Source: Kitasatospora sp. NBC_00240 (GTDB taxonomy: Bacteria; Actinomycetota; Actinomycetes; Streptomycetales; Streptomycetaceae). From it: a DNA stretch of 64,000 bases. The stretch's first letter is position 1; every line of letters starts with the position of its first letter. The translations under genes were made by a program, and so were the position numbers. Of this stretch, positions 29,475 through 37,251 are shown piece by piece. The stretch is taken from assembly GCF_026342405.1 (NCBI RefSeq), contig NZ_JAPEMU010000001.1, positions 7,006,001 to 7,070,000 on the forward strand. The letters are read 5' to 3'. The notes under the pieces are model-generated. The model was given only the letters and a program-made list of their open reading frames with translations. It had not been told where the DNA came from and searched no databases.

Positions 29475-30677
29475 TCACCGGGCGGCCGCCGGCTCGCCGG
29501 GGACCCAGCCGTACGGCAGCGGATCGAATCCGTTGAATCCCTGGGTCATGTAACTCCCGGCATAGGCACCGGCGGAGAGGATCCAGACCGGGTCCCCGGA
29601 GGCGACCGTGCTGGGCACCTGGACCCGGCAGTGCTCATGGGCGTACGCGTCGTCGCTGTCGCAGCTCGGGCCCGCCACCACCGCCGGGACGTACTCCGCG
29701 TCCGGGTGGGAGGGGAAGACCAGCCGGTACTGCAACTCGTCCATCTCGTACAGCCCGTTGAACTTCCCGCAGCTGAGGTAGAGCCAGTGCCGGCGCTCGC
29801 CGTCGAGCTGCTCGCGGGAGGACAGCCGGGCCACGTGGGCCTTGATCGCACCCTGGTCGGCGACCAGGTAGCGGCCCGGCTCCATGACGAAGGCCAGCTC
29901 GGAGCCGGCGACCTCGCGCAGCCGTTCGACGCCCTCGCGGATCACGGCGAACATCTTGTCCAGCGGCGGGTCGAGCGGATTGCCCCGCCGGTCGAGGTAG
30001 CCGAGGGCGGGCAGGCCGCCGCCCAGGTTGACGTGGTCGAGCAGGATCCCGCGCCGCCGGAGGTCCACCAGTACGTCGCCGATCCGCTCGAAGGCGTCCT
30101 GCCAGGCCTCCGTCGTCATCTGCTGCGAGCCGACGTGCACGGACAGGCCGGCCGGGGTCAGCCCCGCCGCCCGGGCGGCCTCCAGGACGAGCACCGCGTC
30201 GGCGCCGGAGCAGCCGAACTTCTGGCTGAGGCCCCAGAGCGCGCCCTCCCCGCTGGTGGCCAGCCGGCAGAACACCCGGGCGCCGGGGGCGTGCGCGGCG
30301 ATCGCCTCGACGTCCTCCAGGCTGTCGGTGGCGAAGTCCCTGACGCCGAGCCGGTACGCCTCGGCGATGCTCCGGTCGGACTTCACGGTGTTGCCGTAGT
30401 GGATCCGGCCGATGGGCACGCCCGTCCGGACGGCCTGGGTGATCTCGTTGGGGCTGGCCGCGTCGAAGCCGGCGCCCATCGCGACCAGGTGGGCCAGCAC
30501 CTCGTCCACCGGGCAGGCCTTCATGGCGAACCGCACGGCGACGCCGGGCAGTTCCTCGACCAGGGTGGCGTACCGCTCGCCGATCCCGGCGAGGTCGTAG
30601 ATGATCCGGTCCTCGGACTCGGCGGCCAGGGCGGCGTGCAGGCCCCTGCTGATGGTGGCCGTGCCCGGGCCGCTCAC
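29475..30677 (-). CDS. Fold-III PLP-dependent decarboxylase (ornithine/diaminopimelate decarboxylase family)
   Basis: A 400-residue enzyme of the alanine-racemase-fold decarboxylase family. PLP Lys53 lies in RFAMKACP; further blocks are GVRDFATDSLEDVEAIAAHA, LSVHVGSQQMTTEAW, the glycine-rich phosphate loop VNLGGGLPALGY and the PLP-ring MEPGRYLV. The active-site Cys/Asp pair in GPSCDSDD (about residue 342) matches the ornithine/lysine decarboxylase C-D-x-x-D motif, followed by GAYAGSY. It would make a diamine or amine from a basic amino acid; exact substrate not predictable. GTG 30677 overlaps the stop of a 78-codon upstream ORF (GTGA). Confidence 0.9.
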   Translation of the reverse strand: MSGPGTATISRGLHAALAAESEDRIIYDLAGIGERYATLVEELPGVAVRFAMKACPVDEVLAHLVAMGAGFDAASPNEITQAVRTGVPIGRIHYGNTVKSDRSIAEAYRLGVRDFATDSLEDVEAIAAHAPGARVFCRLATSGEGALWGLSQKFGCSGADAVLVLEAARAAGLTPAGLSVHVGSQQMTTEAWQDAFERIGDVLVDLRRRGILLDHVNLGGGLPALGYLDRRGNPLDPPLDKMFAVIREGVERLREVAGSELAFVMEPGRYLVADQGAIKAHVARLSSREQLDGERRHWLYLSCGKFNGLYEMDELQYRLVFPSHPDAEYVPAVVAGPSCDSDDAYAHEHCRVQVPSTVASGDPVWILSAGAYAGSYMTQGFNGFDPLPYGWVPGEPAAAR

Positions 30678-30910
30678 CGGCGAACCCGTCCGGGTCGGCC
30701 GTCACGGCCGGTGCGGTCACTACGGTCGCTCCGGTCGGCGCAGCGGGCGCGGCCGCGCGGCGGCGCCTGCCGGGCCGGACGGTCGCAGGAGGGCGACTCC
30801 CGCGGGGGGATCGGCCCCAGGGGATCCTGGGCGGGAGGGGTCTCGCGGTAGGTGCGGACGTGCGGCCGATTCGAGGTGAAGCGGCGGTGATGTCGGTCGG
30901 GTCGGGTCAT
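30674..30910 (-). CDS. Small Arg/Pro-rich ORF translationally coupled to the decarboxylase
   Basis: A 78-codon frame beginning MTRPDRHHRRFTSNRPHVRT at ATG 30910, with GGAGTG seven to eight bases upstream, and ending in a TGA that overlaps the GTG of the decarboxylase gene. By hand count about 10 of 78 codons end in A or T, close to the usage of real genes here, with the later third less good. The product is basic and Pro/Arg-rich with two cysteines; no family is recognised. It could be a leader peptide that couples translation, a peptide natural-product precursor, or a chance frame. Confidence 0.4.
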   Translation of the reverse strand: MTRPDRHHRRFTSNRPHVRTYRETPPAQDPLGPIPPRESPSCDRPARQAPPRGRARCADRSDRSDRTGRDGRPGRVRR

Positions 30911-31104
30911 GCGGTCACTCCAGGCTTCTGGTCTTCGGTGACAGGGCGGAACAGGAGCAAGCACGGTGGGGCCGGGTTCGGCTGACGGCGGGCAGCTCGC
31001 CGCGGAGGCGTCGGGAATTCCCGTCGCGGAGCTGGTGGTCGTCGGAGGGTGAGGCGCCTGGATTCCGCCCCCGGGGAATAGTCGCCCTCACGAGTCCTGA
31101 CCCT

Positions 31105-31134
31105 ACATTGGACTAGACCAACTTTCGGCGTCAA
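31105..31134 (-). promoter_or_regulatory. Candidate promoter with DasR-like (dre) operator for the cluster
   Basis: The plus strand reads ATTGGACTAGACCAAC across 31107-31122. It matches the DasR/GntR dre consensus ACTGGTCTAGACCAGT at 12 of 16 positions, with the CTAGACCA core intact (31113-31120). On the minus strand TTGACG (31134-31129) is a good -35 box, with a weak -10 such as CAATGT (31110-31105) 18 bases on, so the operator would overlap the promoter. The leader to ATG 30910 would be about 190 bases. Confidence 0.5.
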
Positions 31135-31584
31135 GCCTTTCGGGTCGGTAACTCGCCTCCAGGTGTGGCAAAACAGTGAATTGACGCCCTGAAGGTCATT
31201 CGCAGAGCGCCCGGAAGGGCAATCAATGGCAACTCGTGACGGCGCGCATTATGTGTAATACGAAAACAAAGAACGGCGCCCGACTGAAGGCGGTGCCGCC
31301 ATTGCGCCCGCCCCGGCGGCGCGGGGGCCGTCGGATCAGCACGCTCCGGATGTGCTGAAACCGTGCTGTGCTGACGATTCGTCACCGGCCCCGGGTGCGC
31401 CGCGGCCGCGGGCGGAAGCCGTGCCGAGGAGCGGTGCGGCCGCAGCGGGGTGACGACGCTCGGGGCCCGGCGCGCCCTCCGTGGCGGGCCTGCGCCGTCG
31501 AGGGGAGGATTCGGCTCTCCCGCCTCCCGCCGACCCGGATCGGTAGTACGGTCTGACGCAACGTCATACAGCTGGGGAGGCAGG
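31135..31584. other. AT-richer intergenic region before the amyloid-motif gene pair
   Basis: No gene is supported in these 450 bases. The part from about 31140 to 31290 is distinctly AT-richer than the surrounding sequence and contains ATTA-tgtg-TAAT (about 31249-31260). The rest is GC-rich with no clear feature; the plus-strand promoter for the gene at 31585 should lie here. Confidence 0.5.
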
Positions 31585-31995
31585 GTGACCGACGAGGAGG
31601 CCGCGGTCGGGTGGCTGTTCGCCTGGGCGGCGGGCGGGGCACGCCCGGGGGGTGATCGCGGTCCGGGCGGTGCCATGGGCCGTGTGCACGAGATCGTGAG
31701 CGGCAGGCTGGGGAACGAGACGGCGCTGCTCCGCCTGCGGGAGGAGGCCGAGGCCGGCCGACCTGCCGCGTCGCAGGACACACGCAGGTGGCTGGAGCTG
31801 GTCCTGCGGGACGCCGCCGGCCGTGACCCGGTGTTCGCCGCGGCCCTGCGGAGCGCGCTGGCGGACGTCCAGGAGGAGGCCCGGCAGGCCGCGCCCCCCG
31901 GGTACTCGGTGTCGGGCAACGTCTTCCACGGCCCCGTCGCGGTACAGGTGGGGCCCGACGGCTACCAGGTCAACAACTTCGGACGCACGAGATGA
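31585..31995 (+). CDS. Small helical protein with C-terminal amyloid/RHIM-like motif
   Basis: A 136-residue cytosolic protein starting at GTG 31585, preceded by GGGGAGG. Residues 1-100 are helical (EEAAVGWLFAWAAGG; HEIVSGRLGNETALLRLREE; RRWLELVLRDAAGRDPVF), like many short actinobacterial proteins associated with NLR-type or effector systems. The last 31 residues change to Gly/Asn/Gln/Val-rich sequence with NVFHGPVAVQVGPDGYQVNN (residues 112-131) and a following Phe. The V-Q-V-G core and spaced Asn/Gln residues resemble the RHIM-like bacterial amyloid signalling sequences. The stop overlaps the next start (ATGA). Confidence 0.8.
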   Translation: MTDEEAAVGWLFAWAAGGARPGGDRGPGGAMGRVHEIVSGRLGNETALLRLREEAEAGRPAASQDTRRWLELVLRDAAGRDPVFAAALRSALADVQEEARQAAPPGYSVSGNVFHGPVAVQVGPDGYQVNNFGRTR

Positions 31996-32729
31996 CGGAT
32001 CCCAGATTCCGGCCGACGAATCCGGGTTACGCGCCTCCGCACACGATCAACGGCCCGGCGGGCCTGCAGTACGGTCCCAACGGCGTCCAGGTGAACGTTC
32101 CCGCGCCGGCCGGCCTCGGGCGCGGGGTGATCGCCATGCTGGTGCTCGCCTCACTGGTCATGCTCACCGGCGGAATCCTGTTCGTGAGCAAGGTCGCGGG
32201 GGTTTCGAACGGAGCGGCACCGAGCGGCCCGCAGACCTTCGGTGCGAACCCCGGCGCCGGCCCCACCGGGGCCGCGCCCGCACCGGACGGCTCCTCCGGG
32301 TCGGCGGGAGCGCCGCCGTCCGCCGCGGCGCCCTCCGCGGCCGCCCAGGGAGTCCGGTGGCAGGGAAAGGCGCGGGTGTCCTACTTCGGCCTGCGTCTCG
32401 ACGCGACCCCGCCGAGCGCCGGCAGCGGTGACGCGTCCGACGTCCGGCTGAACCCGCTGGACGGCACGATCATGGGGACCGACGGCCAGGCCGGCCTCGG
32501 CAACCTCACACTGTGGACCGGACGGGGCACGCCCACCGGCCGGCAGTGCGCCGAGAGCATCGCCCAGGGCGGCGCCTCCTACCTCCAGGTGGCGGAGGGC
32601 AGCGTGGTGTGTGTGGGGACCAAGGCCGGGCGGGTGGCCCTGCTGACCATCACGACGGTGGGCAACGACTTCGTCAACGGGGGCACGGCCGACGTGATCG
32701 TCTGGTCGGAGATCTTCGGCCGGAGCTGA
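31992..32729 (+). CDS. Single-pass membrane protein with N-terminal amyloid/RHIM-like motif
   Basis: A 245-residue type II membrane protein. The cytosolic N-terminus carries TINGPAGLQYGPNGVQVNVP (residues 18-37), which aligns without gaps to the C-terminal motif of the preceding gene (shared GP..x-Q-x-GP-x-G-x-QVN). One membrane helix follows (VIAMLVLASLVMLTGGILFV, 46-65), then a disordered Ala/Pro/Gly/Ser linker (about 70-115), then an extracytoplasmic domain of about 125 residues (WQGKARVSYFGLRLDATPPS; GRQCAESIAQGGASYLQVAE; VVCVGTKAGRVALLTITTVG) containing two cysteines. The ATG overlaps the stop of its partner, so the pair is made together. Confidence 0.82.
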   Translation: MTDPRFRPTNPGYAPPHTINGPAGLQYGPNGVQVNVPAPAGLGRGVIAMLVLASLVMLTGGILFVSKVAGVSNGAAPSGPQTFGANPGAGPTGAAPAPDGSSGSAGAPPSAAAPSAAAQGVRWQGKARVSYFGLRLDATPPSAGSGDASDVRLNPLDGTIMGTDGQAGLGNLTLWTGRGTPTGRQCAESIAQGGASYLQVAEGSVVCVGTKAGRVALLTITTVGNDFVNGGTADVIVWSEIFGRS

Positions 32730-32786
32730 CGGCCCGTCCGCGCCGGCCGCGGGTGCCGCCCGAACGGCCGGGCCGCCCGAACGGCC

Positions 32787-32821
32787 GGGCCGCCCGCACC
32801 CGGCAGGGGTGCGGGCGGCCC
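32787..32821. terminator. Bidirectional terminator between the membrane protein gene and phoD
   Basis: A perfect 15-bp stem, GGGCCGCCCGCACCC (32787-32801) with GGGTGCGGGCGGCCC (32807-32821) and a five-base loop. A 17-base direct repeat (GCCGCCCGAACGGCCGG) lies just before it. Confidence 0.85.
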
Positions 32822-32829
32822 GGCGGGTG

Positions 32830-34509
32830 TCACTTCACCGGCGCCCAGACGCGCTCCAGGGCCTGGCTGCCGGAGCGGCTGCGGTAGGAGCGGGTCCAGG
32901 TGCTGGTGGCGTCGCGCCTGGTGCGGTCGGACAGGATGTAGTAGTCCATCTGGACCTGGTCCGGGGTGACGTCCAGGACGCCGTAGCCGTGCGAGTCCAG
33001 GTCGATCCACTTCAGGTGGCGGTTGGCGGCCTTGAGGGCCCCCGCGGCGACCAGGGAAATGGTCTGCGGGGCGACCTTCAGGAAGTCGTCGACGTTGTCC
33101 GAGGTCACCGAGGTGACCACGAACTCGGTGGCGACGCTGCCCGAGGCCGGGTAGGTGGCGGCCTCGTTCGGCACGTCGGCCGCCCACGCCGAGTGGATGT
33201 CACCGGTCAGGAACACCGTGTTGCGGATGCCCTGCGCCTTGAGGTGGCCGAGCAGTTCGCGGCGGTCGTGGGTGTAGCCGTCCCACTGGTCCGGGTTGAT
33301 CGCCAGGCCCTCGCCGGGCAGGCCGAGCAGCTTGGCGAGCGGGCGCAGCAGGTAGTCCGGCAGGGACAGGAAGGCGACCGGCGAGATCATCACCGAGTTG
33401 CCGACCAGCCGCCAGGTGGTGTCGGAGGAGGAGAGCCCGGCCTTCAGCCAGTCCAGCTGCGCCCGGCCGGTGATCGTACGGTCGGCCGAGTCGACGTCCC
33501 CGTTGCCGACCTTCACCTGCGCGGAGCGGAACGAGCGCAGGTCGAGCAGCGAGAGGTCGGCCAGCTTTCCGTAGCGCAGGCGCCGGTAGGTGGTGCCGGC
33601 GATCGACGGGCGGACGGGCATCCACTCGAAGTACGCCTGCTTCGCCGCGGCGACCCGGGCCGCCCAGTCGCCCTCGGTGCCCGGCGTGTGGTTCTCGGCG
33701 CCGACCGAGGAGGCGTCGTTGGCGAACTCGTGGTCGTCCCAGATCGCGATGGTCGGGATGGTCGCGTGCAGGGCCTGCAGGTCCGGGTCGGTCTTGTAGG
33801 CGCCGTGCCTGGTCCGGTAGTCGGTGAGGTCCAGGATCTCGTGGGCCGGCTGGTGCGGGCGCACCACCTTGCCGGCGGCGCAGAACTCGCCCGTCTTGTA
33901 CTCGTAGATGTAGTCGCCGAGGAAGAGGAAGACGTCGAGGTCGCCGCGCGCGGCCAGGTGCCGGTACGCGGAGAAGTAGCCCGCCTCCCAGTTGGCGCAG
34001 GAAGCGACGCCCAGCCGCAGCCGCTGCACGGCGGCGTCGCTCGCGGGGGCGGTCCGGGTGCGGCCGACCGGCGAGGTGACGCCGCCGGCCGTGAAGCGGT
34101 ACCAGTACGTGGTGTCGGGCCGCAGGCCGCGGGCGTCGACCTTCACGGTGTGGTCGGTGCCGGCGGAGGTGGCCACCGAGCCGCTCACGGCGAGGGTCGC
34201 GAAGCTGCGGTCGGTGGCCAGCTCCCAGCGGACCTCGGTGTCCGGCCCGAGGCCCGAGCCGGGTACGGCGGCCGGGGTCGGGGTGACCCGGGTCCACACC
34301 ACGACACCGTCGGGGAGCGGGTCGCCGGAGGCGACGCCGTGGACGAAGGCCGGGGCCTGGGCCGGCGCGGTGTCGGCGACGGCGCGCTCGCCGAGGGCCA
34401 GCGGCAGGGTCGCTGCCCCGGCGGCGATCGCGGTGGCCTTGAGCACCTGGCGGCGGCGCGGGCGGGTGGCGGCATCGGCCAGGGGCTTGTCATGTATGGG
34501 ATCAATCAC
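32830..34509 (-). CDS. phoD: PhoD-type alkaline phosphatase, Tat-exported
   Basis: A 559-residue secreted phosphodiesterase/phosphatase. The N-terminus carries a twin-arginine signal (TRPRRRQVLKATAIAAGAAT). The PhoD N-domain (FVHGVASGDPLPDGVVVWTR) and metallophosphatase blocks follow: LFLGDYIYEYKTGE, AIWDDHEFANDASS, FLTGDIHSAWAADV, with the Asp, Asn and His metal ligands of the family. PhoD enzymes use Ca and Fe and release phosphate from esters outside the cell, usually under PhoP control; I did not find a convincing PHO box. The start at 34509 is the natural Tat start. Confidence 0.95.
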   Translation of the reverse strand: MIDPIHDKPLADAATRPRRRQVLKATAIAAGAATLPLALGERAVADTAPAQAPAFVHGVASGDPLPDGVVVWTRVTPTPAAVPGSGLGPDTEVRWELATDRSFATLAVSGSVATSAGTDHTVKVDARGLRPDTTYWYRFTAGGVTSPVGRTRTAPASDAAVQRLRLGVASCANWEAGYFSAYRHLAARGDLDVFLFLGDYIYEYKTGEFCAAGKVVRPHQPAHEILDLTDYRTRHGAYKTDPDLQALHATIPTIAIWDDHEFANDASSVGAENHTPGTEGDWAARVAAAKQAYFEWMPVRPSIAGTTYRRLRYGKLADLSLLDLRSFRSAQVKVGNGDVDSADRTITGRAQLDWLKAGLSSSDTTWRLVGNSVMISPVAFLSLPDYLLRPLAKLLGLPGEGLAINPDQWDGYTHDRRELLGHLKAQGIRNTVFLTGDIHSAWAADVPNEAATYPASGSVATEFVVTSVTSDNVDDFLKVAPQTISLVAAGALKAANRHLKWIDLDSHGYGVLDVTPDQVQMDYYILSDRTRRDATSTWTRSYRSRSGSQALERVWAPVK

Positions 34510-34621
34510 GCGCTCAGGCTACCGCCCGGTAATGCCGCCGCCCATAGGTGGGACTGACTGTTCGTCGACTCTTCACCGACCCGTGCACACCGGCACCGGC
34601 CCGCGTCCGCCACGCCACCCG

Positions 34622-34661
34622 GCGGCCACGCGGCCACGCGGCCACGCGGCCACGCGGCCAC
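34622..34661. repeat. Five tandem copies of an 8-base unit
   Basis: GCGGCCAC is repeated five times without a break (34622-34661) in the 308-base region between the phoD and dienelactone-hydrolase-like genes. No gene is supported in 34510-34817. Confidence 0.9.
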
Positions 34662-34817
34662 CCGCCGCCCGGGCGCGCGCGGACGGCCGGACGCCGGCGA
34701 GCGTGCGAGGTGCGCGCCGGGTGCCCGGGAGCACAGCACGGCGCGGGCCGCAGGATCGCGCCGGAAGATGCGGGATCATGGGAGGCGACCCGACCGAGAT
34801 CGCGAAGGAACGCACCC

Positions 34818-35420
34818 GTGGCCCAGATCGTCCTCCTCCACTCCGCCTACGGCCTGCGCCCGGCCGTCCACGCGGCCGCCGACCGGCTGCGCGCCGCCGG
34901 CCACCAGGTGCACACCCCCGACCTCTACGACGGCCGGACCTTCGACAGCGTCGAGGAAGGCATGGCGTACAAGGAGGAGATCACCAGCGACGAACTGCTG
35001 CGCCGGGCGATCACCGCCGTCGTCCCGCTGCTCACCCCCGTGAACGGCACCACCCCGCCGCCGGAGGGCCTGGTCTACGCCGGCTTCTCGCTCGGCGGCG
35101 CCCTCGCCCAGAACCTCGCCCTCGCGGACGAGCAGGCCAAGGGCCTGTTGCTGCTGCACGGCACCTCCGACATCCGGGACGACGCGGCGACCTCGATCCC
35201 CGTCCAGTTGCACGTCGCGGAGCCCGACCCGTTCGAGTCCGAGGACTGGCTCAACGCCTGGTACCTGCGGATGCGCAAGGCCGGCGCCGACGTCGAGGTC
35301 CACCGCTACCGGGGCGCCGGCCACGTCTTCACCGACCCGGACCTGCCCGACTGGGACGCCGAGGCCGCCGAGCAGACCTGGGCGGCCGCACTGGACTTCC
35401 TGGCGGAACTGGACGCCTGA
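34818..35420 (+). CDS. Dienelactone-hydrolase-like alpha/beta hydrolase
   Basis: A 200-residue cytoplasmic hydrolase of the dienelactone hydrolase group. The start GTG 34818 has AAGGAA seven bases upstream and gives MAQIVLLHSAYGLRPAVHAA. The nucleophile elbow is GFSLGGALAQNLA with Ser in place of the Cys of classical dienelactone hydrolase; VAEPDPFESEDWL carries the acid and GAGHVFTDPDLPDWD the catalytic His. The substrate is unknown. Confidence 0.88.
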   Translation: MAQIVLLHSAYGLRPAVHAAADRLRAAGHQVHTPDLYDGRTFDSVEEGMAYKEEITSDELLRRAITAVVPLLTPVNGTTPPPEGLVYAGFSLGGALAQNLALADEQAKGLLLLHGTSDIRDDAATSIPVQLHVAEPDPFESEDWLNAWYLRMRKAGADVEVHRYRGAGHVFTDPDLPDWDAEAAEQTWAAALDFLAELDA

Positions 35421-35531
35421 GGGACGTCCGACGGACGGCTCCCGGCGGGCACCGTACGGGGGCGGGCGATCCCCCCGGCGGGAGGCCGCCGAACTTGGCC
35501 CGGACAGCGCGGAACGTGGTCTGATGGCGTC

Positions 35532-35924
35532 GTGAGCCGAGCCGCCGAAGAGACCAACCGCCTGATGCTGCGGGCCCGGGACGCGATGGACCGTGCCTAC
35601 GCGCAGCCGCTGGACGTCCCGGCGCTGGCCCGGATCGCCCATGTGTCCGAGGCGCACTTCTCGCGGACCTTCCGGGCCACCTTCGGCGAGACGCCGCACC
35701 GCTACCTGCAGCGCCGCCGGGTCGAGCGGGCGATGTTCCTGCTGCGGGAGAGCGGGCGCAGCGTGACGGACATCTGCTTCGAGGTCGGCTTCGGCAGCCC
35801 GGGCACCTTCAGCCGGACGTTCCACGACATCGTCGGGCGCTCGCCACGGGCGTACCGGAAGGAGGCGGCGGCCACCTTCGTGCCGACCTGCTTCACGATG
35901 GCCTGGACCCGCCCGAGCGCGTGA
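35532..35924 (+). CDS. Short AraC-family transcriptional regulator
   Basis: A 130-residue protein consisting of little more than the AraC DNA-binding domain: ALARIAHVSEAHFSRTFRAT (first HTH) and VTDICFEVGFGSPGTFSRTF (second HTH), ending GRSPRAYRKE. There is no N-terminal ligand domain. GTG 35532. It precedes a VOC-family gene in the same direction, a pairing common in actinomycetes, so it probably regulates that gene. Confidence 0.92.
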   Translation: MSRAAEETNRLMLRARDAMDRAYAQPLDVPALARIAHVSEAHFSRTFRATFGETPHRYLQRRRVERAMFLLRESGRSVTDICFEVGFGSPGTFSRTFHDIVGRSPRAYRKEAAATFVPTCFTMAWTRPSA

Positions 35925-36026
35925 CCGGGCGCCGCCGGGCCCGGGGCCGCCCCCGCAGCACGAGCGGTGGCCGGTCGAGCGGTTTCGGATAAGTTTTCGC
36001 CGGGCCCGCCCACTAGGGTCGAGCCC

Positions 36027-36437
36027 ATGTTCAACGCCATCACGCACTCGCAGATTTTCGTTCTCGACCAGGACGAGGCCCTCGACTTCTACGTCGGCAA
36101 GCTCGGCCTGGAGGTCGCCGCCGACGTCGACATGGGCTTCATGCGCTGGCTCGCGGTCAGCGTCCCGGGCCACCCGGAGCGCCAGATCCTGCTGGAGCGG
36201 CCGGGCGCCCCGGCGATGTCCGAGGAGACGGCGCAGCAGGTCCGGGAGCTGGTCACCAAGGGCGCCACCGGCGGCTGGCTGATCTTCACCACGGAGGACT
36301 GCCACAAGACGTACGAGACGCTGCTGGGCCGGGGCGTCGAGTTCACCGAGGAGCCCACCGAGCGCCCGTACGGCATCGACTGCGGCCTGCGCGACCCGTT
36401 CGGCAACCGCATCCGCTTCACCCAGCTGAAGGGCTGA
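36027..36437 (+). CDS. VOC-family (glyoxalase/bleomycin-resistance-like) protein
   Basis: A 136-residue vicinal-oxygen-chelate protein with both beta-alpha-beta-beta-beta halves: ITHSQIFVLDQDEALDFYVG at the start and GVEFTEEPTERPYGIDCGLR with DPFGNRIRFTQLKG at the end. Likely metal ligands are His7 and a C-terminal Glu/Asp, but the substrate is unknown. TAGGGT at 36014-36019 is a -10-like box only seven bases before ATG 36027, which fits a leaderless transcript. It is paired with the short AraC regulator. Confidence 0.9.
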   Translation: MFNAITHSQIFVLDQDEALDFYVGKLGLEVAADVDMGFMRWLAVSVPGHPERQILLERPGAPAMSEETAQQVRELVTKGATGGWLIFTTEDCHKTYETLLGRGVEFTEEPTERPYGIDCGLRDPFGNRIRFTQLKG

Positions 36438-36489
36438 GGGCGGCCCGAGGGGTCACGCCCGGCCCGCCCGGCCGTGACCCGTCGCCCGG

Positions 36490-37251
36490 TCAGCCCTGGT
36501 GCCGGTCCTCCGGCCGGTCGGCCGGCGGCGTGGCGGGCGGAGCACCGGGCGGAGCGGGCGTGTACGGCTGCGCGGGCGGGAAGGGCGGCGCCCCGGTGTA
36601 CTGCGGGGGAGCCGCGAACGACGGGGCCGGCGTGTACGGCGGCGCGGAGCCGAACGGCTGGCCGGGGCCACCGGGTTGGGCCGGGAACGGCGCCGGCTGC
36701 GGGTACCCGAGGTACGGGTTCTGCTGCGGCCCGGCAGCGCCGGGCACCGGACCGCGGGGGCGGGTGGCCAGCACCACGACGGCGACGACGAGCGCCAGCA
36801 CCACGGCAAGCACCCGGGTCAGGTTCAGCATCAGGGAGGAGAAGGGCTCGGCGAACCGCCCGGCGGTGAACTCGTTGGTCAGCTCGTAGATCAGGAAGGC
36901 CCCGGCCGAGTACCCGTCCACGGCGAACAGCGCGACGGCCGCCGGACGCACCCAGCGCCGGCCGGTGAACGCGGCGACGGCCAGCACGACCAGCGCCACC
37001 GTCAGCGCGGAGTCGTAGCCGAAGAAGCCGACCGGAGCCTCCTGGACGTAGTGGTCGAAGCTGAGGCCCAGCGCGGTCGGCAGGTAGCCCGGGCCCTGCT
37101 GGCTGATGTCGTAGGCGAGGATGCCCAGTTCGCTCAGCAGCATCACGACCGACAGGAGGCCGATGGTGATCAGGGCTCCGTCGGGGCCCCGCCGCACGGG
37201 TGCCACCGGGCGTCCGTCGGCCGGCGGTGTCCGATAAGGGTCGAACGTCAC
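36490..37251 (-). CDS. Membrane protein with Pro/Tyr-rich C-terminal tail
   Basis: A 253-residue protein with four hydrophobic segments (ALITIGLLSVVMLLSELGIL; SALTVALVVLAVAAFTG; PAAVALFAVDGYSAGAFLIY; LTRVLAVVLALVVAVVVLAT) followed by a cytosolic tail of about 75 residues rich in Pro, Tyr and Ala (NPYLGYPQPAPFPAQPG; APPQYTGAPPFPPAQPYTPA). GTG 37251 is chosen because AAGGGGGA lies four bases upstream. No known family is recognised; similar proline-tailed membrane proteins are common and mostly uncharacterised in streptomycetes. Confidence 0.75.
   Translation of the reverse strand: MTFDPYRTPPADGRPVAPVRRGPDGALITIGLLSVVMLLSELGILAYDISQQGPGYLPTALGLSFDHYVQEAPVGFFGYDSALTVALVVLAVAAFTGRRWVRPAAVALFAVDGYSAGAFLIYELTNEFTAGRFAEPFSSLMLNLTRVLAVVLALVVAVVVLATRPRGPVPGAAGPQQNPYLGYPQPAPFPAQPGGPGQPFGSAPPYTPAPSFAAPPQYTGAPPFPPAQPYTPAPPGAPPATPPADRPEDRHQG

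Noticed and set aside
30907..31134. 75-codon minus ORF whose stop overlaps the start of the coupled small ORF
   Set aside because: Its only start is a TTG that coincides with the -35 box; codons and composition do not look real.
31226..31258. Ten-codon plus-strand ORF with GGAAGGG upstream
   Set aside because: Codons have low third-position GC and there is no coupled gene; probably chance in an AT-richer region.
34622..34661. CRISPR-like array
   Set aside because: Unit is only 8 bases with no spacers; the same applies to the repeats at 58850 and 63186.
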